In this document: piece by piece, positions 35,257 through 44,333 of the stretch
How positions within the stretch are numbered: position 1 is the first letter of the stretch
How the letters are laid out: every line of letters starts with the position of its first letter
Assembly: GCF_000013445.1 (NCBI RefSeq)
Contig: NC_007796.1
Location: forward strand, 3,260,936 to 3,324,935
Length of the DNA: 64,000 bases
Reading direction: 5' to 3'
From: Methanospirillum hungatei JF-1
GTDB lineage: Archaea; Halobacteriota; Methanomicrobia; Methanomicrobiales; Methanospirillaceae
Made by a program: the position numbers and the translations under genes
The notes under the pieces: generated by a model
The model's input: the letters and a program-made list of their open reading frames with translations, nothing else
The model's database searches: none
Told to the model about the DNA's origin: nothing

Positions 35257-36569
35257 TGCTTGACAACCTGGGATCGAACCTGAAGGATGCATTGCGAAAA
35301 CTTGCCGGCAAGACCGTTATTGACCGGGCTGCAGTGGAAGAACTGGTTAAGGATCTCCAGCGGGCGCTGCTTCAGGCGGATGTGAACGTCAAGCAGGTGA
35401 TGCAACTCTCACAGACTATCAAAAAGCGGGCCCTCGATGAGCAGCCGCCAAAAGGTGTTACCGCACGGGAACATGTTCTCCGGATCGTTTATGAGGAACT
35501 GGTCGCCCTTGTCGGTCAGAAGGTTGAGGTAACCCTTGGAAAGCAGATCATCCTGATGGCCGGTCTGCAAGGTTCAGGTAAGACCACAACGACTGCAAAA
35601 CTAGCCCGGTTTTTCAAGCGAAAGGGGATGCGGGTTGCAGTCATCTGTGCCGATACCTTCCGTCCTGGTGCCTACACTCAGATAAAAACCCTCTGTGATA
35701 AGGTACATGTTCCCTGTTATGGCGATCCATCTGAACATGATGCCAGAAAGATCGTCAGGGAAGGCCTTGCCCAGCTGAAGGAAGAGGTCATCATTGTTGA
35801 TACCCAGGGTCGTCATGCCCTTGAAGATGATCTTATAACCGAGATCATCGACCTGAACGAGATTACCAAGGCAACACACCGGTGGTTGGTTCTGGATGCT
35901 GCACTTGGTCAGCAGGCACGCGAACAGGCCAGGCGCTTTCACGAGGCGGTCTCCATTGACGGTGTCATCATCACCAAGATGGACGGTACCGCAAAAGGTG
36001 GTGGTGCTATGTCGGCAGTTGCCGAGACCGGATCCGGTATCGTCTTTATCGGTCAGGGTGAGACAATTGAGGATCTTGAGTGGTTTGATCCGAACAGCTA
36101 CATCTCCCGACTTCTTGGCATGGGTGATCTCAAGGCTCTTGCCGAGCGGGTTCAGGAGTCGATCGATGAGCAGGACATCGATGTGAATGCCATGCTCTCC
36201 GGCAAGTTCACACTCCGGGATATGTACCGCCAGCTTGAAGCGGTCAATAAGATGGGGCCGTTAAAACAGGTCCTTTCCATGCTGCCACTCGGCGGGATGG
36301 ATCTCCCCACCGAAGCGCTTGATGTGACCGCTTCAAAGATGGGTAAGTACCGGGTTATCATGGACTCGATGACCGCGACTGAACTTGATGACCCAACCGT
36401 CCTGAATGGATCACGTATCCAGCGGATCGCACAGGGTGCAGGTGCCCAGCTTGAAGAAGTCCGTGAGTTGATCAAATACTATAAGATGATGAAGCGGACA
36501 TTCAAAGGCCTGAAGGGAGGAGAAAAGGGAATGCAGCGACTGATGAAGAAGTTTGGGAAAATGGGCTGA
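35256..36569 (+). CDS. srp54: Signal recognition particle protein SRP54
   Basis: The 437-residue GTPase binds signal peptides and SRP RNA. The N-G domain shows [35 protein letters not shown] and [12 protein letters not shown]. The Met-rich M domain (about 305-437) ends in [20 protein letters not shown]. Overlap of one base with ftsY (TAATG) and with trmY (TGATG) indicates co-translation. Confidence 0.96.
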   Translation: MLDNLGSNLKDALRKLAGKTVIDRAAVEELVKDLQRALLQADVNVKQVMQLSQTIKKRALDEQPPKGVTAREHVLRIVYEELVALVGQKVEVTLGKQIILMAGLQGSGKTTTTAKLARFFKRKGMRVAVICADTFRPGAYTQIKTLCDKVHVPCYGDPSEHDARKIVREGLAQLKEEVIIVDTQGRHALEDDLITEIIDLNEITKATHRWLVLDAALGQQAREQARRFHEAVSIDGVIITKMDGTAKGGGAMSAVAETGSGIVFIGQGETIEDLEWFDPNSYISRLLGMGDLKALAERVQESIDEQDIDVNAMLSGKFTLRDMYRQLEAVNKMGPLKQVLSMLPLGGMDLPTEALDVTASKMGKYRVIMDSMTATELDDPTVLNGSRIQRIAQGAGAQLEEVRELIKYYKMMKRTFKGLKGGEKGMQRLMKKFGKMG

Positions 36570-37153
36570 TGACATCCTTTACCGTCATCGGCCATACCGC
36601 ATGTACAGATGCATCGTTCCCGCTTGATGATCTTCCCGGAAAAGGGGGGCGAATGGACCTCCTCTGCCGGGCCGTCGCATCCTCCCTTTTTTTGTCTCAT
36701 GGCATCCGTGAGGATACCACCTGTGATATCATGCTTCTTGGTCAGCCGCATCCTGGCCGGATTATCCGGTTTGATGGCTCAGCACTCAGAAGCCTCTCTC
36801 CTGATGAACGGAATATCGCGTCGTCAATTAAGAGAGCATTAGCGATCCCTGCCGGAAAAACCTTCCGCGAAGCAGGACCAGGTCTTCTGACCAGAAAAGG
36901 AACCTTGGCAGACCAGCTTTCAGAGAAACATTATGCCGTTCTTGATGAGTCCGGAGTTGATATCAGGAAGGTGGCCACTGAAGAACTGCCTGATGCATTT
37001 CTCCTCTCAGATAACCGGAACTTTTCAGATGACGAGATGGAACTTATAAGGGATATCCCCAAATATTCTCTCGGACCGGCTATTGTGCATGCAGACCATG
37101 CGATTGTTCTTATCCTCAATGAAATCGACCGAAGGAGATCAGGATGGATCTGA
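36569..37153 (+). CDS. trmY: tRNA (pseudouridine54-N1)-methyltransferase TrmY
   Basis: The 194-residue SPOUT-fold enzyme converts pseudouridine-54 to N1-methylpseudouridine in archaeal tRNAs. It begins FTVIGHTACTDASFPLDDLP, includes GRMDLLCRAVASSLF and ends with the knot region FLLSDNRNFSDDEMELI and YSLGPAIVHADHAI. It overlaps pus10 by ten bases, and Pus10 makes the pseudouridine that TrmY methylates. Confidence 0.93.
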   Translation: MTSFTVIGHTACTDASFPLDDLPGKGGRMDLLCRAVASSLFLSHGIREDTTCDIMLLGQPHPGRIIRFDGSALRSLSPDERNIASSIKRALAIPAGKTFREAGPGLLTRKGTLADQLSEKHYAVLDESGVDIRKVATEELPDAFLLSDNRNFSDDEMELIRDIPKYSLGPAIVHADHAIVLILNEIDRRRSGWI

Positions 37154-38391
37154 CTGAATTATACCAGAAAGTAATAGAATATGGAGATATTTGTGACCAC
37201 TGTCTTGGTCGGATGGTCGCGAAACGATCCTTTGGCCTCTCAAACGATCAGAGAGGGAAAGGCATCCGGATTGCAGCTGCACTGACTTTGAACCAGCCAT
37301 ATCAGGAACAGAAGGAACCCTGCTGGATTTGTGGAGACTTTTTTAAGTCCGCAGATGCATGGGCTGACCGGGTCATTGACGCATTTTCAGGCATTGAAGG
37401 AAAGACATTTGTCATCGGATCAAAGGTTCCTCCCCTCATGAGTGAGTCTGAAGAGATGGTGTGGAGTGATCTCGTCCTCTCTGATCCTGAACCACTCAAA
37501 TCTGAGATAAACCGTGAGGTAGGAAAACGTGTTGCAGCAAAATCCTCCCTTGTTGGTGATACGAAGAACCCGGATCTGATTGCAGTCCTCAACATCAGTG
37601 ATGGCACCATTGAGGTACAGATTCGTCCGCTCTTTCTCTATGGAAGATATTTTAAATACGAACGGGGGATCCCCCAGACTCATTGGGCATGCAGAGCCTG
37701 TAAGGGCGCCGGGTGTGAAGCGTGTGACGGGACCGGAAAACAGTACCGGGACTCGGTGGAAGAACTCATCGGTGCACCTCTGCTCCCCATTTTTAAGGCA
37801 GAACGGGTGTTTCTTCACGGCGCAGGACGAGAAGACATCGATGCGATAATGGTAGGGTCAGGAAGGCCGTTTATCCTGGAGATTGTGAATCCCCGGATCA
37901 GGGATGCTGATCCAAAAGCCCTCGAAGATGCCATTAATAAGTATAATGAAGGCCGGGTAGGAGTAACTGACATCAGATGGAGTGCCCGATCAGAGGTGGA
38001 AACCTTAAAGAGTCACAAAGGGCATAAAAAATACAGGATTCTGGTCGATATAGACGGTTCCGTCCCGGATACTGCCCTTCAATCAGCCGTACAGCAACTA
38101 TCGGGGGCTTTAATTCGTCAGCGCACGCCGACACGAGTAGCCCACCGGAGAGCAGATAAAGTACGTGAACGGGGCGTTCTCGATATCAGATATACAGGAA
38201 AAGAGGGAAAGGACTTCGTACTTGAGGTCACCGGTGAAGCCGGCCTGTATATTAAGGAGCTGATATCCGGTGACCAGGGACGGACGACGCCTAGTCTGAC
38301 AGAGGTCCTGAACACTCCTGCACGTGTTGTACAGCTCGATGTCATTCACGTAGAAGGAATAGATCAGGTGAAATCTCATGGCACTTCATAA
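37144..38391 (+). CDS. pus10: tRNA pseudouridine synthase Pus10 (positions 54 and 55)
   Basis: The 415-residue enzyme has the N-terminal zinc/THUMP part (CDHCLGRM, CWICGDFF) and a further four-cysteine knot (CRACKGAGCEACDG). The catalytic domain carries the motif-II region, here FLHGAGREDIDAIMVGSGRP with the expected Asp. The C-terminal part shows QRTPTRVAHRRADKVRER and AGLYIKELISGDQGRTTP. In archaea it replaces TruB at position 55 and also acts at 54. Its pairing with TrmY is functionally coherent. It overlaps L21e by 14 bases. Confidence 0.94.
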   Translation: MDLTELYQKVIEYGDICDHCLGRMVAKRSFGLSNDQRGKGIRIAAALTLNQPYQEQKEPCWICGDFFKSADAWADRVIDAFSGIEGKTFVIGSKVPPLMSESEEMVWSDLVLSDPEPLKSEINREVGKRVAAKSSLVGDTKNPDLIAVLNISDGTIEVQIRPLFLYGRYFKYERGIPQTHWACRACKGAGCEACDGTGKQYRDSVEELIGAPLLPIFKAERVFLHGAGREDIDAIMVGSGRPFILEIVNPRIRDADPKALEDAINKYNEGRVGVTDIRWSARSEVETLKSHKGHKKYRILVDIDGSVPDTALQSAVQQLSGALIRQRTPTRVAHRRADKVRERGVLDIRYTGKEGKDFVLEVTGEAGLYIKELISGDQGRTTPSLTEVLNTPARVVQLDVIHVEGIDQVKSHGTS

Positions 38392-38671
38392 CGGTCCACG
38401 AAAAAAGACTCGGTATAAATTCAAGAAAGATCTCAGATCACGTGGTGTTCTTCCGGTAACCCGGGTCATCCAGCAGTTTGAACTAGGACAAAAGGTTCAT
38501 ATCGTTTGTGAACCGAGCATTCAGAAAGGAATGCCTCACCGCAGATTCCATGGCAAGACCGGCTCAGTAGTCGGTCAGCGGGGCCGTGCCTGGCTGGTTG
38601 AGATCCGTGACGGTAACAAATTCAAAACGGTCATCTCACGCCCCCAGCACCTTCGTGCACAGCAGTTCTAA
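38378..38671 (+). CDS. rpl21e: Ribosomal protein L21e
   Basis: The 97-residue protein has the family start GPRKKTRYKFKKDLRSRG, then GQKVHIVCEPSIQKGMPHRR and FHGKTGSVVGQRGRAW. It is an archaeal/eukaryal large-subunit protein. It is followed by rpoF, a conserved pairing. Confidence 0.96.
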   Translation: MALHNGPRKKTRYKFKKDLRSRGVLPVTRVIQQFELGQKVHIVCEPSIQKGMPHRRFHGKTGSVVGQRGRAWLVEIRDGNKFKTVISRPQHLRAQQF

Positions 38672-38692
38672 AGGAAATAGAGGAAGATTGGC

Positions 38693-39046
38693 ATGAAGAT
38701 AAAAGGAATCCTGCAGGAAAAAGCAATTACTCTCCCCGAATTGAAAGAAGAGCTCCTGAATGTGGAAGCTGCACGACTTGAAAAGGGCAAAGAGATGTCA
38801 TATGAGCTTCGGCGCAGTATTGAACATGCCAATCAGATCTCAAAAACATCTGCAGAGAAATCCAAGGAACTCGTGCAGGCACTACTGCAGCTGGATAAGG
38901 TAAAACCTGACGTGGCATACCGCATTGCAAATGTTATGCCACGGACACGGGATGAAGTGCGGGCAGTATTTGGCAGGGATAAATTTTCTCACACCCCCGA
39001 AGAACTCGATGCAATCATTGATCTGGTGATTTCTCACTTCAGATAG
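38693..39046 (+). CDS. rpoF: RNA polymerase subunit Rpo4 (Rpb4/RpoF)
   Basis: The 117-residue protein forms the stalk with Rpo7. It shows ITLPELKEELLNVEAARLEK, helices in the middle, and the HRDC-like tail KPDVAYRIANVMPRTRDEVR and FSHTPEELDAIIDLV. The L21e-rpoF-DUF655-ksgA order is a widespread archaeal operon. Confidence 0.94.
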   Translation: MKIKGILQEKAITLPELKEELLNVEAARLEKGKEMSYELRRSIEHANQISKTSAEKSKELVQALLQLDKVKPDVAYRIANVMPRTRDEVRAVFGRDKFSHTPEELDAIIDLVISHFR

Positions 39047-39056
39047 GCTGGTACTC

Positions 39057-39617
39057 ATGAAAGAGGAAAAAAAAGAGATCAATGCAGTAGTTCTGGATAT
39101 CCTTCCCAAAGGATACCCTGATGATCCCAGACCGATGTATAAAAGGGAGCCGGTTGTTCAGGCAGTCGGTGTAGAACAGTTCAAACTTCTTGAACTGATC
39201 CCAAAAAACCTGACTCTTGACATCGGTGAACTGGTTTACATCGGGGGTGGAGAGCGGCCCAAGATCGAACGGGTGAAGCGTCGACTCAGGTACGATGAAC
39301 TGACCCATAGTGCAGTTCAGGAGCTCTCTTTTGCAATTGAACGGATAGTAAAGGATCGGGAGAAAGACTTTGTCGACTTTTACAACCGTGCAATTCCGAT
39401 CACTCCGAAACTGCATATGCTCCACCTGCTCCCCGGTATCGGGAAGAAACTGATGTGGGAGATCATCGAAGAGCGCGAGAAGAAACAATTTGATAGCTTT
39501 GCAGATATATCTCAAAGAATCAAAACCATCCCGCACCCTGATCGGATGATCCTGAACAGGATACTGGAAGAGATTCAGGATCCGAACGTAAAATATCATC
39601 TCTTTACGTCACGATGA
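39057..39617 (+). CDS. DUF655 RNA-binding-like protein
   Basis: The 186-residue protein has an N-terminal OB-like part (YPDDPRPMYKREPVVQAVG and GELVYIGGGERPKI) and a helix-hairpin-helix end (LLPGIGKKLMWEIIEEREKK). This is an archaeal family whose function is not established, always near rpoF and ksgA. Its stop overlaps the ksgA ATG (ATGA). Confidence 0.9.
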   Translation: MKEEKKEINAVVLDILPKGYPDDPRPMYKREPVVQAVGVEQFKLLELIPKNLTLDIGELVYIGGGERPKIERVKRRLRYDELTHSAVQELSFAIERIVKDREKDFVDFYNRAIPITPKLHMLHLLPGIGKKLMWEIIEEREKKQFDSFADISQRIKTIPHPDRMILNRILEEIQDPNVKYHLFTSR

Positions 39618-40384
39618 GAGCATACCGGGACCAGCATTTTCTGACTGATCCCCGGATTGTTGCCCGGATAGCAGATATACTTGACATTTCCGGCCGGATT
39701 GTCCTTGAGATAGGTCCGGGCGAAGGCATTTTAACAGAGGCCCTTCTTGAACGGGGTGCCAGAGTCATATCTGTTGAACTTGACAGAACCCTTATCGAAC
39801 GATTATCACGGCGGTTTGCATCTGAAATTGCAGACGGATCTCTTACATTACTCCAGGGGGATGCCGTAAAGGTGCCGCTCCCGCCATTTGAGATCGTTAT
39901 GGCAAACCTTCCGTATTCCATATCTTCTCCCATAACTTTCCGGCTGCTGGACATCGGTTTTGAAGCTGCAATACTTATGTACCAGAAAGAGTTTGCAGAC
40001 CGGATGATGGCCCATCCGGGGACCCGTGACTGTGGGAGACTTTCTATTATGCTCCAGACCTATGCACGGGCGAACCGGTGCTTTGATCTTCCACCCGGAG
40101 CTTTCTCTCCACCGCCTGCCGTCAGGTCAACGGTCATGTGGATTGAACCCAGAGAACCATTATTCCCGATTCATGACCGGAAGATATATGAAGACCTCGT
40201 CCGCGAACTTTTCACCAGGCGGAGAAAGACAGTGCAGTCCACCCTGAAAGCACTGGCAGGGATGTTTGGAAAAGAGAAGATTGATTCGGTCGTCAGGGAT
40301 CTAAATCCGGAAATTCTCTCATCACGACCAGAGGCACTCTACCTTGAAGACTTTGCCACCATCTCCAACCAGCTCAGTTCCTGA
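39614..40384 (+). CDS. ksgA: 16S rRNA adenine dimethyltransferase KsgA (RsmA/Dim1)
   Basis: The 256-residue enzyme dimethylates two adjacent adenines near the 3' end of 16S rRNA. The SAM loop LEIGPGEGILTEALL, the acidic VELDRTLIERL, and the catalytic NLPYSISSPITF are all present. The C-terminal substrate-recognition domain includes FSPPPAVRSTVMWI and FTRRRKTVQSTLK. The 3' end overlaps the next methylase frame by 41 bases. Confidence 0.96.
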   Translation: MRAYRDQHFLTDPRIVARIADILDISGRIVLEIGPGEGILTEALLERGARVISVELDRTLIERLSRRFASEIADGSLTLLQGDAVKVPLPPFEIVMANLPYSISSPITFRLLDIGFEAAILMYQKEFADRMMAHPGTRDCGRLSIMLQTYARANRCFDLPPGAFSPPPAVRSTVMWIEPREPLFPIHDRKIYEDLVRELFTRRRKTVQSTLKALAGMFGKEKIDSVVRDLNPEILSSRPEALYLEDFATISNQLSS

Positions 40385-40928
40385 TGAGGGGCAGATATAC
40401 CCGCCCAGAGAAGATACCTTTTTTCTGCTCAGAATGGCTCAGGCGGAGGTAAAACCAGATGATATCGTCCTTGAAGTGGGGACCGGGAGCGGGTATGTTG
40501 CCTCATCCATTCAGGACTGCCGGATGGTCTTTGCAACCGACATAAACCCTCATGCCGTGCTCTCTGCTCATGAAAGAGGAATCCAGGTTGTAAGAACAGA
40601 CCTTATCGCAGGACTTCGCCGGATTTTTTCTCTTATTCTCTTTAATCCCCCATACATACCTACGAGACCTGATGAACGATGCCACGACTGGCTTGAGTAT
40701 GCCCTTGACGGAGGGCCGGACGGGAGAGGACCACTTACCCGGTTTCTTGATCAGGTTGCCGATGTTCTGATACCCGGTGGGCGGGTTTTGATTGTAATCT
40801 CCTCACTCCAGTATTTTGAAAAATGCGAGGAGATCTTTAAAAAAACCGGGTTTTCATATACTATCGCCGATCATGAGATCCTTGAAGATGGCGAGGAACT
40901 GAGAATATACCGCCTGAAAAGAGATTGA
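40344..40928 (+). CDS. HemK2-type protein-glutamine methyltransferase
   Basis: The 194-residue enzyme carries YPPREDTFFLL, the SAM loop LEVGTGSGYVASSI and the NPPY catalytic motif (LILFNPPYIPTRP). This pattern is that of HemK2/PrmC relatives that methylate the GGQ glutamine of release factor aRF1. It lacks the N-terminal helical domain of bacterial PrmC, as archaeal forms do. The start appears to be TTG within ksgA at 40344 (or 40353), with no ATG available before the conserved region. Confidence 0.88.
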   Translation: MKTLPPSPTSSVPDEGQIYPPREDTFFLLRMAQAEVKPDDIVLEVGTGSGYVASSIQDCRMVFATDINPHAVLSAHERGIQVVRTDLIAGLRRIFSLILFNPPYIPTRPDERCHDWLEYALDGGPDGRGPLTRFLDQVADVLIPGGRVLIVISSLQYFEKCEEIFKKTGFSYTIADHEILEDGEELRIYRLKRD

Positions 40929-40933
40929 GGAGA

Positions 40934-41566
40934 TTATTGCATATTGGTATACCGGTGCATAATCTCTTCAATGGAACAATGTTTCATCTCAATCAGGGCA
41001 CTGATAACAGAATCTGCAAATATCATGGCAGTAGTCTCAAACAGGGTTCCGAGGGGGGTACAGGCAGCTGATATTGACCGGTGTTCACCACGGAGCTGCC
41101 TGAGGTCAAAATGATCAGGACCGACATGGCAACTCTCTTCTTCGGTATCCAAAAGAACCACGCAATCCGCAAGCTCTGCCATTGGTGAGACCCTGGTCCC
41201 GGTTATCAGACAGATCTGACCGCCTATCTGACGGGTGGTCTCACATGCCTCCATGACTGATTTTGTCTTTCCTGAGCCGGAAAATGCAATGAGGGTGTCA
41301 TTCTTGTGAAATGAGGGGGTGACGGTCTCTCCTACCACATAGGAGGTCAGGCCCAGATGCATCAGGCGCATTGCAAAGGATTTTGCTACAAACCCTGACC
41401 GGCCGGCACCGATGACAAATATCCGGTCTGCCGACATCAATGCAGATATAAAACAATCAACCTGATCCTGCCTGAGAGTCTCGGCAATCTCACCGATGCG
41501 GGAGATCATCATGGACATGATATCCCGGAGGGGGATACATGGTTCAGTTGTGGATGGTGAAGACAT
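40934..41566 (-). CDS. hxlB: 6-phospho-3-hexuloisomerase (SIS domain)
   Basis: The 210-residue SIS protein has GAGRSGFVAKSFAMRLMHL, VGETVTPSF, FSGSGKTKSVMEA and the His/Asp-rich tail FDLRQLRGEHRSIS, matching archaeal PHI. It interconverts 3-hexulose-6-phosphate and fructose-6-phosphate. Archaea without the oxidative pentose route run this backwards to make ribulose-5-phosphate. The partner synthase (Hps) is not in the window. Nearby purH gives a plausible link to ribose demand. Confidence 0.9.
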   Translation of the reverse strand: MSSPSTTEPCIPLRDIMSMMISRIGEIAETLRQDQVDCFISALMSADRIFVIGAGRSGFVAKSFAMRLMHLGLTSYVVGETVTPSFHKNDTLIAFSGSGKTKSVMEACETTRQIGGQICLITGTRVSPMAELADCVVLLDTEEESCHVGPDHFDLRQLRGEHRSISAACTPLGTLFETTAMIFADSVISALIEMKHCSIEEIMHRYTNMQ

Positions 41567-41613
41567 GAAATATGCAATATTTTTTTTGGTTTTGGAAGTT
41601 CATGTTCCTTTGC

Positions 41614-43101
41614 TTAATGTCTGAAATACCTGATTCCGGTAAAGACCATTGCCATCTTCCTCCGGTTTGCCTCAGCAATGACTTCGTTGTCCCGGATTGA
41701 TCCTCCTGGCTGGATAAGGGCGGTGGCCCCTGCTTCGGCGGCGACTTCAAGGGTATCAGAAAATGGGAGGAATGCATCTGATGCAACAACAGAACCCTTC
41801 AAGGAGAACTGCGCCTTCGAGATGGCTATCTTTGCACTGTCAACTCTGCTCATCTGGCCGGCACCAATGCCAAGGGCCCTGTTTTTATCTGCAAAGATGA
41901 TAGCGTTACTTTTCACATGCTTACAGACCTTCATGGCAAGCATCATCGCCGCCTCTTCATCAGCGGTCGGATCCCGGTCAGTTACCACCCGCCATTCCTC
42001 TCTCTGAACCGGTGTCACCTGAACGAGAGCACCACCATCAATGGTTCTTATCGCTGCATGTCCTGCAGGATCGGTGAGATGAAGAAGCCGGAGGTTTTCC
42101 TTGGTCTTAAGAATCTCTCTCGCCTCTTCAGAGAAAGATGGGGCAACAAGCACTTCTATAAAGGTCGAGGCTATCTCTTTGGCTAGATCTGGGGTAACCT
42201 CCCGGTTAACCGCTACAATGCCACCATACGCGGAGACGGGGTCCACATCCCTGGCTGCAATATAGACATCGCGGATGATCTCCCCGGTCGCAACCCCGCA
42301 GGGATTATTATGTTTGACAATAACTGCTGCACATTCATCAAATTCACGGAGAAGCCCGACTGCAGCATCGACGTCAAGATAATTATTATATGACATGGCT
42401 TTCCCCTGGAGCGGAAGACTGCCACCAATCCCACTCTCACCATAGACTGCAGCAATCTGATGAGGGTTTTCACCATACCGCAGCATCCGGCCATTCCTGA
42501 ACTGAACCGAATAGACAGAAGGCAACTCTTCTTCAAGACCATACAGATAGTTGCTGATGGCTCCGTCATAAGCGGCCATACGTGCAAAGACTTTCCTGGC
42601 ATAGGCAAGTCGCTCTTCCTTGGAGAATGACTTTTTAGATGATACAGCATTCATGAGAGCAGGATAATCTGCCGGATCAATCACGACAAGGACATCCTGA
42701 AAATTTTTAGCTGCAGCACGTATCATTGCCGGCCCGCCAATATCGATGAATTCAATCAGTTCATCGAGGGGAAGAGACTGCTTTGTCATCTCCTCAAAGG
42801 GATAGAGATTGACCACGACGAGATCTATCGGCCCGATATTGTGCTCTTTCATTATGGCATCGTCAGTACCTCTCCGGCCGAGAATCCCTCCATGAATTTT
42901 CGGGTGTAATGTCTTGACCCGCCCGTCCATCATCTCAGGAAACCCGGTATATTCTGATACTTCGATGATGGGAATGTTTGAGGCAGTGAGTACTTTTGCG
43001 GTTCCCCCGGAGCTCAAAAGTTCAATCCCGGCCTGGTGCAACGTCCGGGCAAGGTCGATGATGCCGTCCTTGTTCCAGACTGAAAGGAGTGCACGCTTCA
43101 T
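41614..43101 (-). CDS. purH: Bifunctional AICAR formyltransferase / IMP cyclohydrolase
   Basis: The 495-residue enzyme catalyses the last two steps of IMP synthesis. The cyclohydrolase domain (about 1-190) starts RALLSVWNKDGIIDLARTLH and includes SEYTGFPEMMDGRVKTLHPK. The formyltransferase domain holds KHNNPCGVA, SAYGGIVAVNREV, VCKHVKSNAIIFA and GIGAGQMSRVDS. Many archaea instead use PurP and PurO, so a full PurH is notable but known in this order. It faces no clear operon partner, with hxlB 48 bases downstream. Confidence 0.95.
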   Translation of the reverse strand: MKRALLSVWNKDGIIDLARTLHQAGIELLSSGGTAKVLTASNIPIIEVSEYTGFPEMMDGRVKTLHPKIHGGILGRRGTDDAIMKEHNIGPIDLVVVNLYPFEEMTKQSLPLDELIEFIDIGGPAMIRAAAKNFQDVLVVIDPADYPALMNAVSSKKSFSKEERLAYARKVFARMAAYDGAISNYLYGLEEELPSVYSVQFRNGRMLRYGENPHQIAAVYGESGIGGSLPLQGKAMSYNNYLDVDAAVGLLREFDECAAVIVKHNNPCGVATGEIIRDVYIAARDVDPVSAYGGIVAVNREVTPDLAKEIASTFIEVLVAPSFSEEAREILKTKENLRLLHLTDPAGHAAIRTIDGGALVQVTPVQREEWRVVTDRDPTADEEAAMMLAMKVCKHVKSNAIIFADKNRALGIGAGQMSRVDSAKIAISKAQFSLKGSVVASDAFLPFSDTLEVAAEAGATALIQPGGSIRDNEVIAEANRRKMAMVFTGIRYFRH

Positions 43102-43198
43102 GTAGTACTACGTGAGTCATCAGGTATAATGAGGATACTGGGACATCCGGTCTGACGACCAGAACCGGATCAAAATCAAAAAAGTTGGGATATTTGTA

Positions 43199-44254
43199 TT
43201 ATCTTCTTTTTGCTGCCATCGTCATCATCACTGCCACAAGAGAAAGAAGGCAGACTACAACGCCAAGCGGCTGTTTTTGTGCTGATGGTTTTTCTTTGGG
43301 TGGAGAGGGAAGCGGAGGTTTCGTCGGTTTTGCGGTCACATCGATAGAGGACTGAGTGATGATTGGAGTAATATCAAGGGTCAGTTCTGGAACCGGTGTT
43401 TCAGTCGGAGTAGGGGTCGGTGTCGGGGTGGGAATATCGGTTTCTTTCTCTGAATTATCTGAATCAGTATCTTCAGATTCAGTTCCGGATTTTTTATCTG
43501 AACCATCTTTCTCTGACTCCTTCTCCTTTTCTGGTTTTATCTTGCTTAACACAAAGGTCGTTTTCAGACTGGTTGTCACGCCGTCACCTGAGTTCTTCTC
43601 GGCGATATCATTTGCCAGAATGGTGGCCCATGCGGTATATTCTCCTTCAGGATACTTGTCATCATCCTTAGTTTCCCAGACTGCACCGGTATCAAAGGGA
43701 CTATAGTAGATGAATATTTTCTCTAAATTATATGTCCCGGTTGGTGACTGAAGCGTCGTGAATGTCGTCTCATTCGGACCGGTCAGATTAATCCTGACTG
43801 GAACTCCTGCTGAACCTGGCCGCTCCTGTAACAGATACATATTGGATGATATCTTAAATGAAACGAGGTTCCCCTTTTTGATCCATTCCGGCTCGTGATC
43901 AATCCCCTGCTCTACCACATCAAGCTGAATCCAGGGATCTTCAACCTTGAACACGGGTTTTTTACTGATGAGCCCGTACCATGTTCCGGTTTTACCGGAA
44001 AAGAATGCAGGATCCACAAAAAAATGCCGGGTATCCATTACTTTCGCACGGGAGTCAGGTGTTCCCTCAGGGGAGCCTGAACTCCAGAATGCGATCTCAT
44101 CCCCGGCCCTGACATTACAATCTGATATATCAAGGTCATTTTCTCCGACAAATACCGTCCCTTCCTTTGGAATTTTTGAATCCAGTGCATATGCCCCGGT
44201 CCCGAAGAGCAGAAGAGTGAGTATGAGTATCAGGAAAAATCTGGACAAATCCAT
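43199..44254 (-). CDS. DUF3821 surface protein with Pro/Thr linker and C-terminal anchor
   Basis: The 351-residue protein has a signal peptide (about 1-23), the DUF3821 region (about 28-240; GTVFVGENDLDISDCNVRAG, SPFDTGAVWETKDD) and an acidic Ser/Asp/Glu linker (about 245-270). A PTPTPTPTPTE stretch, a low-complexity Lys/Pro region and a terminal hydrophobic helix with KRR complete it. This domain is largely restricted to Methanomicrobiales and Methanosarcinales surface proteins. Function is unknown. The tail is like an anchor or sorting signal. Confidence 0.85.
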   Translation of the reverse strand: MDLSRFFLILILTLLLFGTGAYALDSKIPKEGTVFVGENDLDISDCNVRAGDEIAFWSSGSPEGTPDSRAKVMDTRHFFVDPAFFSGKTGTWYGLISKKPVFKVEDPWIQLDVVEQGIDHEPEWIKKGNLVSFKISSNMYLLQERPGSAGVPVRINLTGPNETTFTTLQSPTGTYNLEKIFIYYSPFDTGAVWETKDDDKYPEGEYTAWATILANDIAEKNSGDGVTTSLKTTFVLSKIKPEKEKESEKDGSDKKSGTESEDTDSDNSEKETDIPTPTPTPTPTETPVPELTLDITPIITQSSIDVTAKPTKPPLPSPPKEKPSAQKQPLGVVVCLLSLVAVMMTMAAKRR

Positions 44255-44333
44255 AATAAAGTATCATTTTCGCTTTTTTTAGATATTTGCGTGCTGAAGG
44301 ACTTTGGTAAGGCGAGAGCATCATATTCCATGA

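Noticed and set aside
35256-35300. GGATCGAACC near the srp54 start, like a tRNA T-arm.
   Set aside because: It lies within clear SRP54 coding sequence and no other tRNA arm is near.
43356-43706. Plus-strand open frame rich in Val/Gly/Ser.
   Set aside because: It is the reverse reading of the PTPTPT and acidic linker of the DUF3821 gene on the other strand.
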